Shown here one piece after another: positions 1 through 63,379 of a DNA stretch of 64,000 nucleotides. This DNA is from Flaccisagitta enflata. Its lineage: Eukaryota; Chaetognatha; Sagittoidea; Aphragmophora. Under the pieces are notes generated by a model. It had not been told where the DNA came from. It was given only the letters and a program-made list of their open reading frames with translations, and ran no database searches. The stretch lies in assembly GCA_965153355.1 (NCBI GenBank), contig OZ231126.1, positions 90,830,001-90,894,000 on the forward strand, written 5' to 3'. Positions within the stretch are counted from its first letter, which is position 1. Each line of letters begins with the position of its first letter. Position numbers and translations under genes: made by a program.

Positions 1-20
1 TGTGTAATGTGTTAGCAGCG

Positions 21-200
21 CTTATCTATCTATCTAGTTATCTATCAGTTTAGTCATGTATCAGTCTAGCTATGTATCAGTCTAGTTCTCTTTTTGCCTA
101 GTTATCTCTCTAGTTATCTACATGTCTAGCTATCCATCTGTCTATTTATCTATCTGTCTAGTTATCTATCGGCCTTGTTATTTATCTGCCTAGCAGCCTG
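21..200. repeat. Degenerate TCTA/TATC tetranucleotide repeat
   Basis: Imperfect TATC, TCTA and TAGT units run through this stretch, and similar units recur around 1185-1255. It is simple-sequence DNA at the window edge with no coding potential that I can see. Confidence 0.7.
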
Positions 201-1170
201 TACCTAAATGACAAAAAGCAATAAAGATCATGTTGTGGGACTGTCTTAGGATTCTATTGAAATCCATATTGGCATTGAAATTCCACTTTTAGGTGGCCGC
301 GCCTTACCTTCTATAAACCCTACCCCTATAGAAAATCCAAAATTTCTCAAATTCCAAATCTGATTGCAGATTTGGAATCTGCACAAAAAACTGTCTTTTT
401 TTGATATTCAAATTAGAAGGTGGTCAAAAGTGCTTTCAAATATTATGAAACATACCTTTCCTTTTAATTTCTTTGAAAAATCATTGAACTTACCTTGTTT
501 AAAAATCTTTAGCGTGGATTTTGATAATGATCCCGAAGGAATTTTGAAAAAAGAAAAGCACTTTAACAGGCAGTTTTTCATGCAGATTTCAAATCTGCAG
601 TCAAAATTTTGATTTAAGCAATTTGAAATTTTTAGTTTCCTATTGACCTATGCTATGGGAAGTTCAAGGTGTAAATTTTTAATGCTGAAAATGATGACAA
701 CAGAAGCCCAAGACAGCTCCACAACATGAACTGCTCGTAGAATTTCGATTTTTTTGGTTTTAGTCATTTCAGTAAAGGCTACTGCCTAGTTATTTATCTT
801 ACTAGTGTTTAGTAGCTTGTACCTAAATGACAAAAAGTGATAAATTTGGCATTCTACATGCACTTTATGTTGTGGGGCTGTCTTGGCCTCCTGTTAAGAT
901 CAGTTTTGCCACTCAAATCGTACTCTAAGCTTTCCGCGTCTTACCCTTGGTAAAACCTACCTCTATGGGGAACCAAAAATTTCAAAGTGCTTAAATCTCT
1001 GTTTTGACTGCAGATTTGAAATCTGCAGAAAAAACAGTTAATTGTAAGTGCGGCCAGCAAGATGCAAAATTTTCAATCTGAAATTGATGTCATTAGAAGC
1101 CCAAGACAGCGTTACAACAAGAACTACTCGTGGACATCTGATTTTATTGTTTTTTGTCATTTCGGTACAA
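177..1170. repeat. Diverged tandem duplication, one copy carrying a foldback
   Basis: Two related copies lie head to tail. Both contain TACCTAAATGACAAAAAG (near 201 and 820) and end with AGAAGCCCAAGACAG (near 702 and 1095). The copies are offset by about 619 nt at the left but 393 nt at the right. The first copy therefore carries about 225 nt that the second lacks. That extra part (about 364-612) is an inverted repeat whose arms contain GCAGATTTGGAATCTGC-like sequence. Similar arms occur in the larger foldback at 21475-22105. The open frame across 364-612 is a by-product of AT-rich repeat and matches no protein I know. Confidence 0.6.
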
Positions 1171-1329
1171 GGTAGTGTTTAGTCATGTCTTTCTAGTTAG
1201 CTATTTCCCTAGTTATTTATCTGCCTAGTTGTTTGTCTTCCTAGTTATCTATCTGTATTTCTTCTTCTGTATTACCCTTCACCCTCTTGAAAATCATCTC
1301 AAGATTCCGATTTGATTTCCACTTTCCAG

Positions 1330-1507
1330 TGCTGCCAGTTCTCTTCCGGTCATCGGGGCGACGAAATTCGCCAAGCCACCGACTCCCGGGGCCGTCTACG
1401 ATCCTTACTGCGACTACGATCGTGAGGGATACCTCGTCGAGGGAGACAGAGACGAAATTTGGGCGGACTACAACGCCAATAGAAAATTTAACAAGCCAGA
1501 AGCTTAG
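1330..1507 (+). CDS. Last exon of an unrecognised upstream gene (partial)
   Basis: A 3' splice site (ACTTTCCAG, ending at 1329) opens a frame of 59 codons that begins in phase 2 and ends at TAG 1505-1507. The peptide starts AASSLPVIGATKFAKPPTPG, continues VYDPYCDYDREGYLVEGD and ends FNKPEA. It is rich in Asp, Tyr and Pro. GC-ended codons match those of the real exons downstream and differ from the AT-rich surroundings. No earlier exon is visible in bases 1-1320, so the rest of the gene lies outside the window or beyond a repeat-filled intron. I do not recognise the family. The stop is only 322 nt before the start of the zinc-finger gene. Confidence 0.5.
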
Positions 1508-1829
1508 AGAGGGGAGAGGAACTTTGGGGTTGTTCGTCAATGTGCACTTGTGACGACTTGGTTCCACGCTAAGTGAAAAAAAACCGTGATTATTTATTCA
1601 AAATGCGATAGAATGAATCTAAACTAGAAACAGAGATTTATCCTGACTGATGTTTCTACGCGTTTTTGCCTGGGGCTCTCGTTCTTGCTTCTCATTCTTT
1701 GAACCGATCGATTGCTTTGAATAGTTCCGCAAACCGGAATGCAAGATTTGATCCTTTCGTTGTAGTTAGTAATACAGATTTATATACAAGACAAGCGCGG
1801 ATCGAAGGAATTCTGGTGCCGCGGGGATA
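1508..1829 (+). other. Intergenic gap and 5' flank of the zinc-finger gene
   Basis: This 322-nt gap must hold the 3' UTR of the upstream gene and the promoter or 5' UTR of the next. I see no AATAAA or ATTAAA and no clear TATA box. Nothing else is recognisable. Confidence 0.5.
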
Positions 1830-4800
1830 ATGCCTCAAGATGGAAGAAACCTCAAACAATGGTAAAAGTCTTGAAGCAGGATGATCTCCACTCTGATTTT
1901 CTCATTTGCTAGTATGGCTAAAGTACTTCCAGACTGTTTGTCATTTGTCAACCTTTGTGTCCGCGACGGAATATAATTCCGACGCGGACTATAATTCAAG
2001 GCGGGTGGGTGTCGTTGTTGTCGTTGTTGTCGTGCTAATTTTGAAAAATAGATAACTTTTTATGCTTTGACTGATTTGGTTCATATTTGGTGGGAAGTTG
2101 TACTAGGGTAAGGCGCTTTACCTCTTATCCGATTGTTGTGATCCGACCACCCCAACCGGTCCTACCAGCCTACCAGCTAAAAGCGAAAAACGTGCATAAC
2201 TTTGGTATTTTCAACCAATTTGGTTGAAATTTGGTATAGTCTCTTAATGGAAGGACTCAACATATGTATGTGATTTATATGCATTTGAGCTTGCTAAATG
2301 GCTAAACCGACCTACCACCCAACCATTCTACCATTTCAAGTCACTCAATTGAAACTTGGTATGGAGTCTCAAAATGGAAGAACTCAACATATGCACACTG
2401 TTTTCCTTGCTAAACCAGCCTACCACCCAACCAGCCTACCAGCCAAAAAGGGGAAAATGTGCATATCTTTGGCATTTTTTAACCAATCTGGTTGAAATTT
2501 GGTATAGAGTCTCTAAATGGAAGGACTCAACACATGTATGTGATTTATTTGCATTTGAGCATGCTAACCGGCCAAACCGACCTACCCCCCAACCAGCTTA
2601 CCGGCTTAAAAGCAAATAAACTTTTCATAACTTGAACATTTTTCAACCAATTTGGTTGAAACTTGGTATGGAGTCTCTAAATGGAAGAACTCAACATATG
2701 CACACTATTCTGTCAAACCAGCCTACCACCCAACCAGCCTTCTAGCCTAAAAATGAAAAACATGCATAATTTAGCCATTTTTCAATTGATTTGCTTGAAA
2801 CTTTGTATGGAGACTCTACATGGAAAGACCTATAATTTTAGCGAACTTATTAGGTTTACGATCTTTTAGCCGCAGCGATCTTATGGAACAGGTGATCTGT
2901 AACCCCCCTCCGTCGCGGACCCAATTACTGTTCAGATTTTATGTTTGATTCGTGCCTGATTGCAGTATTTCCATTCTCTTTGTCAATCGTTCATATCTTT
3001 TTGTATCATAACTTTTGAATCATATCTTTGTCCCCCAGGGTGACGGGTGGCGTCATAAATCAGGCTCCCGGCGCTGGTACGGCTCCGGTTGTACCTAAGA
3101 CCGAAGCCAAAGCGGAACCGAAGGTCGGCCAATCGGGTGTTTCCGCGGCCCAAGTCGAAGCTGCGGTGGCTGCGGCGGCGCAAGCGGCCAAATTACCAAC
3201 AGCCGAAGTCATCGGAAAACAACCTATGACCCAGATATTCCAAGTGAGTCACGGAGTTTCAAGGGAAGGAGCTAGTCTTTCAATTGACAACTCCTTTGCT
3301 CGACGAAATTATATATCCTTTTCTAATTAACACATGCGGTTTTCTATTTATTCTTCATTGATTTCCATGGTATTGTAGATATGTATGGGAATAGTAAATT
3401 GAAAATGTTTGCCCTTTTATGCTCTCTTATTTGGGATGGCGGTGCATTTTCAATTTCCTCTCCGTTTGCCACATATCCGCCGTACGTGTGGTAATTAGGG
3501 CATGTATTGGTGCAACGTTTGCACTTCGGGAATGAACTGCGAAAGCGCGTTGGATATGCATCTGCAAGGCAAGAAGCACAAAGCCAAATTGGGACGCGTC
3601 GACGCCACGTTGTTCCTTCCTCACGAACCGCTGGGTAAGAATGGGATAATTTATCCGAGCTGTTAAGTTATCGTAAAATTGATGACGATTGGTGTATGTG
3701 GTTGCACGACTTGAGTTTCTCTCTCCCCCCCTCTCCTCCTCATTAGCTATAGAATGATTGTTTTCGATTGCAACATTACAGGACAAAATAATTGAAAAAG
3801 TAATAAGGATAAATTCTGAAGAAAGTTTTAAAGAATTTATGAAATTACATTTAATGATTTTTATCAGTCAAAGGATCTATTTAAGGAAATTAGATACTCT
3901 CAACACTAAAGAAACCATAAAACTAACTTGACAAATTGGCAAATTGAAAGATTTGGCAGAATTTGACTGGTGGACTGTTTATCTTTAAATTGTTATCATT
4001 TCTAAACGGTTTAAGCTACAGATGCCAAATTGGTCTCAAATGAAAGATAATTTGAAGTAGTTTTCAAGTCATGTTTAAACTTAGTACTGATTTGATGTCT
4101 TGAATATAATTTATGAATTATCAGCAGGTAGTCATGTAAAAATTTAAAAAACAATCCCATTTCTATGATATTTTCTATAATATTTTTTTCAAAATAAAAC
4201 TACATCAAATTATCTTTCATTTGAGACTAACCTGGTATCTGTAGGTCAAATCGTTTAGAAATGAGAGCAATCAAAAAAAAAACAGTATATCTCAAAACAT
4301 GAAAAATAGTCTTTTTTAGCCAAATATGCCTCACAACTAATAGAAAGATAATTGGATCGAATTTTTGTTGAAAAATTTTTTTTTTGAGTTTTATATCATG
4401 AAATGTATCTTTAATATCGTTCAGTTTATTTCAAAAATAGATTACCTCTACAACTTTTCCAAGTTATGTTGTCATGAAATATTGCAAATAAAAACAATCA
4501 TACTGTATCTTCCACAAACGGCGTTTTAATGGTGAAATTTGTAACAATACAATGTATACGCGCCTGTGACTTGTTGATTCTACAATCTACATCTATCGCC
4601 TTGCCCTTAATTCATTTGTACCCTCTGATCTTTCTTACTTTTGGTAGGCCCCTTAACGAAAGGCCCTGGGGTAATGAAGAGTAAGAAAGCATCTGTGAAC
4701 GCAGCAGCAGCAGCAGCCAAAGTCGAACCGACATTCAAGTGTGACATTTGCGAGGTCGACTTCAACAACGAAATTCCTTACAACGCGCACATGGTTTGTA

Positions 4801-6958
4801 CCGTCGACCAGGGCGTAAGGGTCAGCAAGGGAAATATATGAGGCTGTGCTATTTGTGGGTTTTGTGGGTTATCTAATTTGCTCTGAAACCCCTCTGAATT
4901 GTGTGATTAGAACGCATAATTAGCACTGTCGCGATATAAAGCAGTTTGCGCTTTTACTTTCAGGTCGGAAAGAAGCACGCGAAGAAAATGAATGCGCCTA
5001 AAATCAATTGCACTAATTCCCGCTTTTCCTGCGCTCTTTGTCAGGTAGCCGTCTTTTGTTGTTCGAATTTTACTCTAAGCAATGTTTTTTTACTGTGCAT
5101 GGATTGATAGTGAATTGATAGTAATGCAGTCAGGAACAAAAATGAATTCTTTTAATTTGAATTGAACTGAACTGATTTGAATAGAACTATAGTCGGGACA
5201 CAAACACTAAATGGACCATGATTCTTTTCTGTACAGTTCAGGCTGTTTCTGTACGAACTCCACTGTATCTATCCATTTATCGTTCTATCGCTCTGTAATT
5301 CTACAGACGGGACCATTTTAAGAGCTGAGGCGGGACCCTAAGCGTTAGCACCCCCCCCTTACAGCTCACTGTGTTCAGACAATTTTGACACTGTCTGTGG
5401 CGGTTGACACTTAAGGTGGGTACAACTGGCGCCATCGTGGCGATTTTTTAATTTCCACCTAGAACACCCCCAAAATTCTAGAAATTGATGAAGAAAACTG
5501 TTCAATTTTTTTGGGGCAGATTTAGGTTATTTCACTAAATTTGTGGGTGTTCTACAGACAGGACCTTAATAAGAGGTGAGGAGGGACCCAAATGTTTAGC
5601 AGCCCCCCCTACAGCTTACATGGCTCAAGCAATTTTCTTACTTTCAATGGCGGTTGACACGTTAAGTGGATACAATTGGCGCCACCGTGGAGTTTTTTTG
5701 AATTTCCACCTAGAACACCCACAAATTTTTAAAATTAGTGGAAAAAAGTTTATTTAAATTTAGGGGTGTTCTAAATGGAAATTCAAAAATCGCCACGGTG
5801 GCGCCAATTGTATCCACCCATAGTGTCAACCGCCACTGGAAGTGAGAAAATTACTTGAGCCATGTGAGCTATAGGGGGGGGGGGCTGCTAAACCTTTGGG
5901 TCCCTCCTCACTTCTTATTAGGGTCCTGTCTGTATATGGAAATTCAAAAATCGCCACGGTGGCGCCACTTGTACCCACCTAAGGTGTCAATCGCCGCAGT
6001 AAATGTCAAAATTGTCTGAACACAATGGGCTGTAGGGGGGGTGCTAACGCTTAGGGTCCCGCTCTTAAAATGGTCCCGTCTGCAAATGTTTGACATCAAT
6101 CTGCTTTCTGCAATTCTTCATGGCTGTAAAATAGCGAGCAAAAAATCATTGTCTCCTCCCCAGTTTGTAGGAAATAGCGAAACTCATTTGGAGGCGCATA
6201 TAAAAGGCAAATCTCACGCGAAAAAGGCCGGACTTCCGGCACCTCCTCCTGGTCCCGCCGCGCAACCGCCCTCTGCCGAGAAAAAGCGAAAACCGTACCG
6301 TTTCAATCCATATTTCAAGTCGCGCGATCGGGCCACTTCCTCATCATCCGATACCGGTGGTTTCTATCAAACCACTCGCATCCCACAGGTTGGTCAAGTG
6401 GATTGCACGTGTAAACTGAACAAAAAAATAACAACTCCCGTCTCCTCTCTTTGAGAAAACATCTGTAAGAGTTGAGAAAAAAGCATTTGTAAGGGATAAT
6501 ACCGCCAAAAGAATTAGGAATACCAGATCGTTGTTCGCGGTTGGTCAGTGGCTGTAAATTCAACAAGGCCGGATACACGACTACCCTAGTCGCGTGCGGG
6601 TGGGCAGGAGCAGTGCTAAAGAAGCTCACTAAGGCATTTGGGCAAGAGCAGTATGATCAAAAAGCTCAAAAACGCCCAATAAGTAAAAAGAGGCCCAACC
6701 AACCGACCGACCAACCGACCGACCGACCAACCGACGGACCGACATAGCGGGGCGTAGAGTCGCGTAGCACGCGACTAAAAACAGGTTGCATTCTTATTAC
6801 AGAAAGACGGTCTCAGCATCTATCGATAAATCTTCCAATTCCAAACCTCTCTTGACCAGGTGAAAACTGTTTCAGCGGCTTCTCTCACGAGTACGGAGGG
6901 AGCGAATCCAGCGGCGTATGCAACGGGCATCGTGGGAAACTATGGCTTTACCCTGTAA
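1830..6958 (+). CDS. U1/matrin-type C2H2 zinc-finger protein, three fingers
   Basis: Seven exons: 1830-1861, 3039-3243, 3499-3634, 4648-4793, 4964-5044, 6164-6388 and 6860-6958. Together they total 924 nt (307 aa), with phases agreeing at every GT-AG junction. Three fingers of the C-x2-C-x12-H-x5-H spacing are seen: C84/C87/H100/H106, C156/C159/H172/H178 and C196/C199/H212/H218. Each is followed by a basic GKKHAKK-like tail. This spacing defines the U1-type (zf-met) fingers of ZNF346/ZNF385/ZMAT relatives, which usually bind double-stranded or structured RNA. Fingers 2 and 3 are each split by an intron. An Ala/Glu/Lys-rich stretch precedes finger 1, and a Pro-rich, then Ser/Thr-rich tail follows finger 3. 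The start at 1830 is preferred over the ATG at 1840, which would run into a stop at the exon 1-2 junction. The exact orthologue is uncertain. Confidence 0.83.
1959..2920. mobile_element. Non-autonomous element with GTCCGCGACGGA ends and internal minisatellite
   Basis: The left end GTCCGCGACGGA (1959-1970) is matched in inverted orientation by TCCGTCGCGGAC (2909-2920). A GTT/GTC-rich stretch follows the left end. Inside are several diverged units of about 150-170 nt, each carrying CCAATTTGGTTGAAA, GGTATGGAGTCTCTAAATGG and AACCAGCCTACC. A second copy with the same architecture lies at 28406-29487, so this is a dispersed family. It sits in intron 1 of the zinc-finger gene. The short open frames here are unrelated to one another and not genes. 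Confidence 0.7.
3960..4300. repeat. AT-rich foldback in zinc-finger intron 3
   Basis: The left arm (TTTCTAAACGG ... CTCAAATGAAAGATAATTTGA, about 3975-4065) is repeated in inverted orientation on the right (TCAAATTATCTTTCATTTGAG ... CGTTTAGAAATGA, about 4200-4270). It resembles a MITE but I could not resolve its ends or a target duplication. The rest of the intron (3635-3959 and 4301-4647) is AT-rich with nothing recognisable. Confidence 0.5.
5304..6082. mobile_element. Outer TA-type foldback element (interrupted)
   Basis: Inverted ends CAGACGGGACCATTTTAAGA (from 5304) and its complement (ending 6082) lie in intron 5 of the zinc-finger gene. The left flank is TA; the right flank is CA, probably a mutated TA duplication. 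The arms include a run of C followed by TACAGC, and the core GCGATTTTTnAATTTCCA. A second foldback (5555-5932) is inserted in its middle. TA flanks and CAG ends suggest a Tc1/mariner-like non-autonomous element. Confidence 0.7.
5555..5932. mobile_element. Inner TA-type foldback nested in the outer element
   Basis: The termini CAGACAGGACCTTAATAAGA and the matching inverted right end are flanked on both sides by TA (5553-5554 and 5933-5934). The arms are almost the full half-length, so the element can fold into one long hairpin. Its sequence is a close relative of the element it interrupts. Confidence 0.75.
6558..6782 (-). mobile_element. Hairpin-ended short dispersed repeat, complete reverse copy
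   Basis: Read on the minus strand, it starts TTTTTAG and then a terminal hairpin GTCGCGTAGCACGCGAC (6759-6775). Next come CTCTAC, a run of CGGT/TCGGT-like units, CACTGCTCCTGCCC, and an end resembling GTGTATCCGGCCTTGTT. The same order of modules is found at many places in this window. It lies in intron 6 of the zinc-finger gene. No target duplication or protein is visible. Confidence 0.65.
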
Positions 6959-7325
6959 CGTTGGCGGTGCAATCGGCGATTGCTCTTCCCACAGCATCGA
7001 CTCACAGATCGTAAATTACATCAATAACCATCGACCCAAAATTCACAATCACTTACAACCTTCCGCAGGCTGTATCTGAATCATCTTTACGCCATTTTTG
7101 TTCTCATCCAGTTAATATAGTCGTAGTTGTTCAAGGATTCAAGCAAAGTGTTCTTTTTCTCTCTCCTCGCTAGTCTACCTGTAATTTATGGAAAGATTAG
7201 TAATTATTGAGTTGTTTTCATTTTGACTTTTGTTGTGAACATTCTCTCCATTATGCCTCCTAAAAGGTTAATAGTGTTTATTGAATATTTGGACTGAGTT
7301 AAAACATTCTGTGGATTGTTGGACA
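6959..7325 (+). other. Intergenic gap and 5' flank of AQR
   Basis: This 367-nt gap separates the zinc-finger stop from the AQR start. It has no AATAAA or ATTAAA. Two pyrimidine-rich AG sites (near 7068 and 7174) could serve as 3' splice sites for a leader. No TATA box is evident. Confidence 0.5.
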
Positions 7326-59604
<52,279 letters not shown>

Positions 59605-59954
59605 TATTGTCGACTAACGTCTTTGGAATGTTGATTGTTGAATCGTTGAAAAACAGATTGTGTGTTTCTACGCTTGTGGAATTTATTTCCTCGGCAGTAT
59701 CTCGTTAAAGACATTTACATATTTCTTCTTTCTGCTTTTACGATCCATTTTTGTTTTTTTTTCGCGTATGCTTTTTTATCATTTTCATTCCTTTCACGAC
59801 CCGTGAATTACTATTTTCAGGGAACAACTAATTTTCAATTGGACGAATGCTTTTAGAGTAATCTCGTCCATGTTGCCGTTAAAAGGAACAAAAGGAAAAA
59901 CAAGACAAAACAAAAAAACATAAGTTTACACAGATAGAACAAACAATTGTAGAA
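59605..59954 (+). other. Intergenic gap and 5' flank of acid ceramidase
   Basis: This 350-nt gap has no AATAAA or ATTAAA. A good 3' splice site (TTACTATTTTCAG, ending 59820) lies 134 nt before the ceramidase ATG and could receive a 5' UTR exon or a spliced leader. Confidence 0.5.
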
Positions 59955-62654
59955 ATGACGCGTTTTCTGCCATTATTCTTCATCTTCCTTTTGGCCGCTT
60001 TGATTCCTCGACCGGCTCTTCCTTCGTCCTCGCCGACTCCAGTTGGCGATGAGTGCATCAACGCGGCTTTTCCGCCTTCTGACACGTCTCGGGCCGTCGG
60101 TTGGCACGTGATCAACTTGGACGCGCCTCCGGAAGACAGATGGACGCTGCTGATCAAAGCCAAAAAGACGCAAATCGCCGCGCTGGTCAAGCACATCAAA
60201 ACGGTTAGCTCTGGTCCTACTGTATCACTTAATGAATTGGTGTTATTTCCAATGAGCCTGATCTTCCATCGCTAATTATCACTCAACTCTGCTTTTGAAC
60301 AGTACATCAAGGAGTTGAGCGGAAGCAGCCTTCTCATTGACATCATTGAGAATAAGTTGGGACCATTGGCCGATACGATGCGTTATCCCTTTGGAGAAGA
60401 AATGAAAGGTAATTAAGTTTCTAACTTGTCATGCTCGCTGTCATCCCTATCGAGTGAACAGATGCAGAGGTTTGAGCGGCGTTGGTTCCATTCGTGCAGC
60501 GCAGTTATTGCAACTTATCGATGTTTAGGACATTTTATCTAGCCAGATAATGGCAGAACGTCAATTTCTACTCTGAATATGGCTTTTAGTATTGTATCTT
60601 CAATATGATTCATCATGAAACCACATTTTTCCGCATTTGCATCTGCCCCTGCAGCCCCGTAGTTCCATTTTTTTTTCATGTTAAACTGCAAAAACTGTGA
60701 AGCAGGTGTTACCTATCGCGTCACAAACATTTGTCAATTGCAGGAATTGCCAGAGCCGGGAATATAACTTTGTCCGATGTGGTTATGTTTAACGTGTTTT
60801 ACGAACTCTTCACGTTTTGCACTTCGATCGTGGCCGAAGACGGCAATGGGAAACTTTATCACGTGCGAAATCTCGATTTCGGCATTTTTATGGGGTGAGA
60901 ACATTCAATGGCGACCTTTTTCTGTCTGTCCATCTAACTGATTGTGTATCCACCTGTCTACCTGGCCGTCTACCTTCCTGCCTGTCTTCCTACCTGTCTT
61001 CCTACCTGTCTTCCTGCCTGTCTTCCTACCTGTCTTCCTACCTGTCTTCCTACCTGTTCGTCTACCTCTAAGTCTACCTGTCTGTCTACCTCTCCGCTTA
61101 CCTCTCCGTCTGCCTGTCTGTCCACCTGTCCGTCTACCTCTCCATTTACCTGTCTGTCTACCTGTCTGTCTACCTCTCCTTCCACCTGTCTGTCTACCTC
61201 TCCTTCCACCTGTCTGTCTACTTCTCCTTTCACCTGTCTGTCTGGCGTCTTCCATTCGGAATGCTTTTCTTTTTAAATCTTCGAAAAAACACCTCAGGAT
61301 GCATTTATTTCTATTCATAGATGGGACGTTAAGACGCACAAATGGCAGACTTCGGAGCTTTTGCGGCCGTTGACGGTGAATCTCGACTTTCAACGAGGAG
61401 GCAAAACTGTGTTCCAATCTGTCAATTTCGCCGGCTATATCGGCGTTCTAACCGGAATCCGACCTCATCGATTTACATTCTCCATCAACGAGAGATTCGA
61501 TGTCCACGGTTTGTGGTGTAAAAGATTGAAAAGTGACATATTTACGACGTGTGGGCACAATTGAAATTAAAATGATGTAGTGATAAACCGTTCCTTTGGA
61601 GGACGGATGATATGTTGCTTGATGCTATCGCCTTTGTCGTATACTGAGCCAGTCAAACTAACTATTTCGTAATTTTCAATCGGCCCTTTTCAGATGCGGG
61701 TTTAAAGGGCATAATCAATTGGTTGGAGGGAGATCACAGCGGTCATTGGTTGGGTTTCCTTACGAGGCAAGTCATGGAGAACGCAACATCATTCGAAGAG
61801 GCCTTTAAAGCTCTTTCCAACACCAAGATGCTGGCGCCTGCTTACTTTATCCTTGGTGGCAATTCTTCGTCTCAAGTAAGCTAAGCTTAAAACATTGTCA
61901 TTGTTATGATTCGCTGCATGATCTGTCAGAGAATAAGATAATGTAAAAACCCGTCTAAATACAAAATACCCACTGATGGAAGTGAAACAAATTCAAATCG
62001 CATAAAATTTGTATAGGATAAAAACCAAACCAAATGAAATCAACTAAAAAACGTTACAAACCCATTCTCAACCATTTTCAGGGTGCTATCGTGACACGGT
62101 CCTCTGGAAAAGCCGTCAATGTCGTTCGCCTTCGTCAACCTGCCACAAGATGGTTCCTTTTGCAAACGAATTACGACAATTGGACGCCGACGCCGTTTTA
62201 CGATAAGCGCCGAGAGGCCGGAGATCACTGCATGGCGCAGGTGAGAGGGCCAGCAGCGCTTGTCATTAATACAATGTCTTATCTATTTGAATAATTTCGT
62301 GATTCACGAGTCGTTTCTGATCCTATTGTCATATCCGTCGGATGGACAGACCACTGGATGGACACAGTATCCTATGTAGTCGCGTAGCACGCGACTGAAT
62401 ACTCTTTAATATGTTATGTTCAGTAGTTAACTAGTAATGTTGTCCAACTTTCATGTTCAAGAGATTTTATCTCAAGATTATTTCTCCACTTGCAGATGTC
62501 CGTGTTGGGGACGAGTTTCCAAGGCTTGTTCAACGTTCTTTCGTCTCAGCCCGTCCTGAACAAATTGACTGTGTATTCTGCGCTCATGTCGGTCAACGAT
62601 GGTCATCTAGAGACGTGGCTGCAAGACTGCGCAGACCCTTGCACGCCCTTCTAG
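59955..62654 (+). CDS. ASAH1: Acid ceramidase (N-acylsphingosine amidohydrolase)
   Basis: Seven exons: 59955-60203, 60303-60408, 60744-60894, 61321-61508, 61694-61875, 62082-62240 and 62496-62654. They total 1194 nt (397 aa; human ASAH1 395 aa), with all phases matching. The enzyme cleaves ceramide to sphingosine and fatty acid in the lysosome. It is an N-terminal nucleophile hydrolase that cuts itself before the catalytic cysteine. Seen here: a hydrophobic signal peptide (about 1-23), [15 protein letters not shown] with the nucleophile at C144, and RNLDFG with R160 and D163, aligning with human C143, R159 and D162. N-glycosylation sites include NITL and NATS. The paired C-terminal cysteines in DCADPC, and upstream cysteines in DEC and DHC, match the family's disulfides. 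The signal peptide and full length argue for a functional gene. NAAA is the nearest alternative, but length and motifs favour ASAH1. Confidence 0.95.
60925..61250. repeat. CTACCTGTCTGT-type repeat in ceramidase intron 3
   Basis: Units of CTACCTGTCTTC, CTACCTGTCTGT and CTACCTCTCC fill most of this 426-nt intron (60895-61320). Open frames on both strands are artefacts. Confidence 0.85.
62335..62396 (-). mobile_element. Hairpin-ended repeat fragment in ceramidase intron 6
   Basis: Ends in the perfect hairpin GTCGCGTAGCACGCGAC (62379-62395), preceded by GGATGGACAGACC-type units. It is truncated to the hairpin end. Confidence 0.6.
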
Positions 62655-63030
62655 CTCACGCGTTCATGACGTCTCAGTTTTGATCGCTGGCGTGGATTAT
62701 GTGACTTGATTTCTTTGGTGTTTTGCATATTCCGATGTGCCGATTTGACATTCTTCCCCTCGATGTTTTTACCCTTTAGTCCACCTACGAATGTTTTGCC
62801 CCATACCCTCACGATTCAGTATTGTGATTTGCGATGAGAACATATTTTGGTTTTGTTCGATTTCACCCTTTTGGCGGTCTATTCTATGGAATGTAGTGTT
62901 TTATATCTGTGATCAAATATTTTTTGATTGCCCCATTTTGGGCACGCGCACGCTTTTCTTTACATCATCATTGAATTAGGTTGCTCCTCATTTTCGTGCT
63001 GCATTCGGCGGCTGAGCTGCTTTTCGGCGT
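62655..63030 (+). other. Intergenic gap and 5' flank of the NUDCD3-like gene
   Basis: This 376-nt gap has no AATAAA or ATTAAA. Nothing else is recognisable. Confidence 0.45.
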
Positions 63031-63161
63031 ATGATGGACGGGTCGGAAGACAAAGCCGTGTACGATGGGCTGCTGCTAAACATTTTGCAGCGTGAAGGCA
63101 AAATTGACTCTTTCATAAACGTGATCTTCGGATTTTTGCTCAGGAACACCGATTTCTTCCG
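63031..63161 (+). CDS. NUDCD3: NUDCD3-like protein, first exon (partial)
   Basis: ATG at 63031 opens 43 codons plus two bases before a donor (CCG|GTAACG). The peptide contains YDGLLLNILQREGKIDSF and then NVIFGFLLRNTDFFR. This matches the N-terminal domain of the NudC family and is closer to NUDCD3 (ILQ, FGFL, TDFYR) than to NUDC itself. NUDCD3 is an HSP90 co-chaperone for dynein intermediate chain and other beta-propeller proteins. The donor has a weak +4/+5 (AC), but without splicing the frame stops at the next codon. The remaining exons lie beyond the window. A second in-frame ATG follows at once (63034). Confidence 0.72.
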
Positions 63162-63196
63162 GTAACGACGCAGGGAATTTCACGTTTGAAGCGGAA

Positions 63197-63340
63197 GATG
63201 ATGATTATGACGATGATGATGATGATGATGATTATGACGATGATGATGATGATGATGATGATGATGACGATGATGACGATGATGATGAAATTGATGTTGG
63301 CGCAGAGAATATCACGTTTGATGATGATCATGACGATGTC
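63197..63340. repeat. GAT trinucleotide repeat
   Basis: A GAT/GAC run 36 nt after the NUDCD3-like donor. One plus frame reads as poly-aspartate ending DDVDA and a stop at 63347-63349. I take it as intronic. Confidence 0.8.
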
Positions 63341-63379
63341 GACGCTTAAGTTTATGCTAGATGATGAATGATACAGGGG

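Noticed and set aside
1840-1861. ATG at 1840 as the start of the zinc-finger gene
   Set aside because: It leaves phase 1 at the donor and would read into TGA at the start of exon 2. The ATG at 1830 leaves phase 2 and joins correctly.
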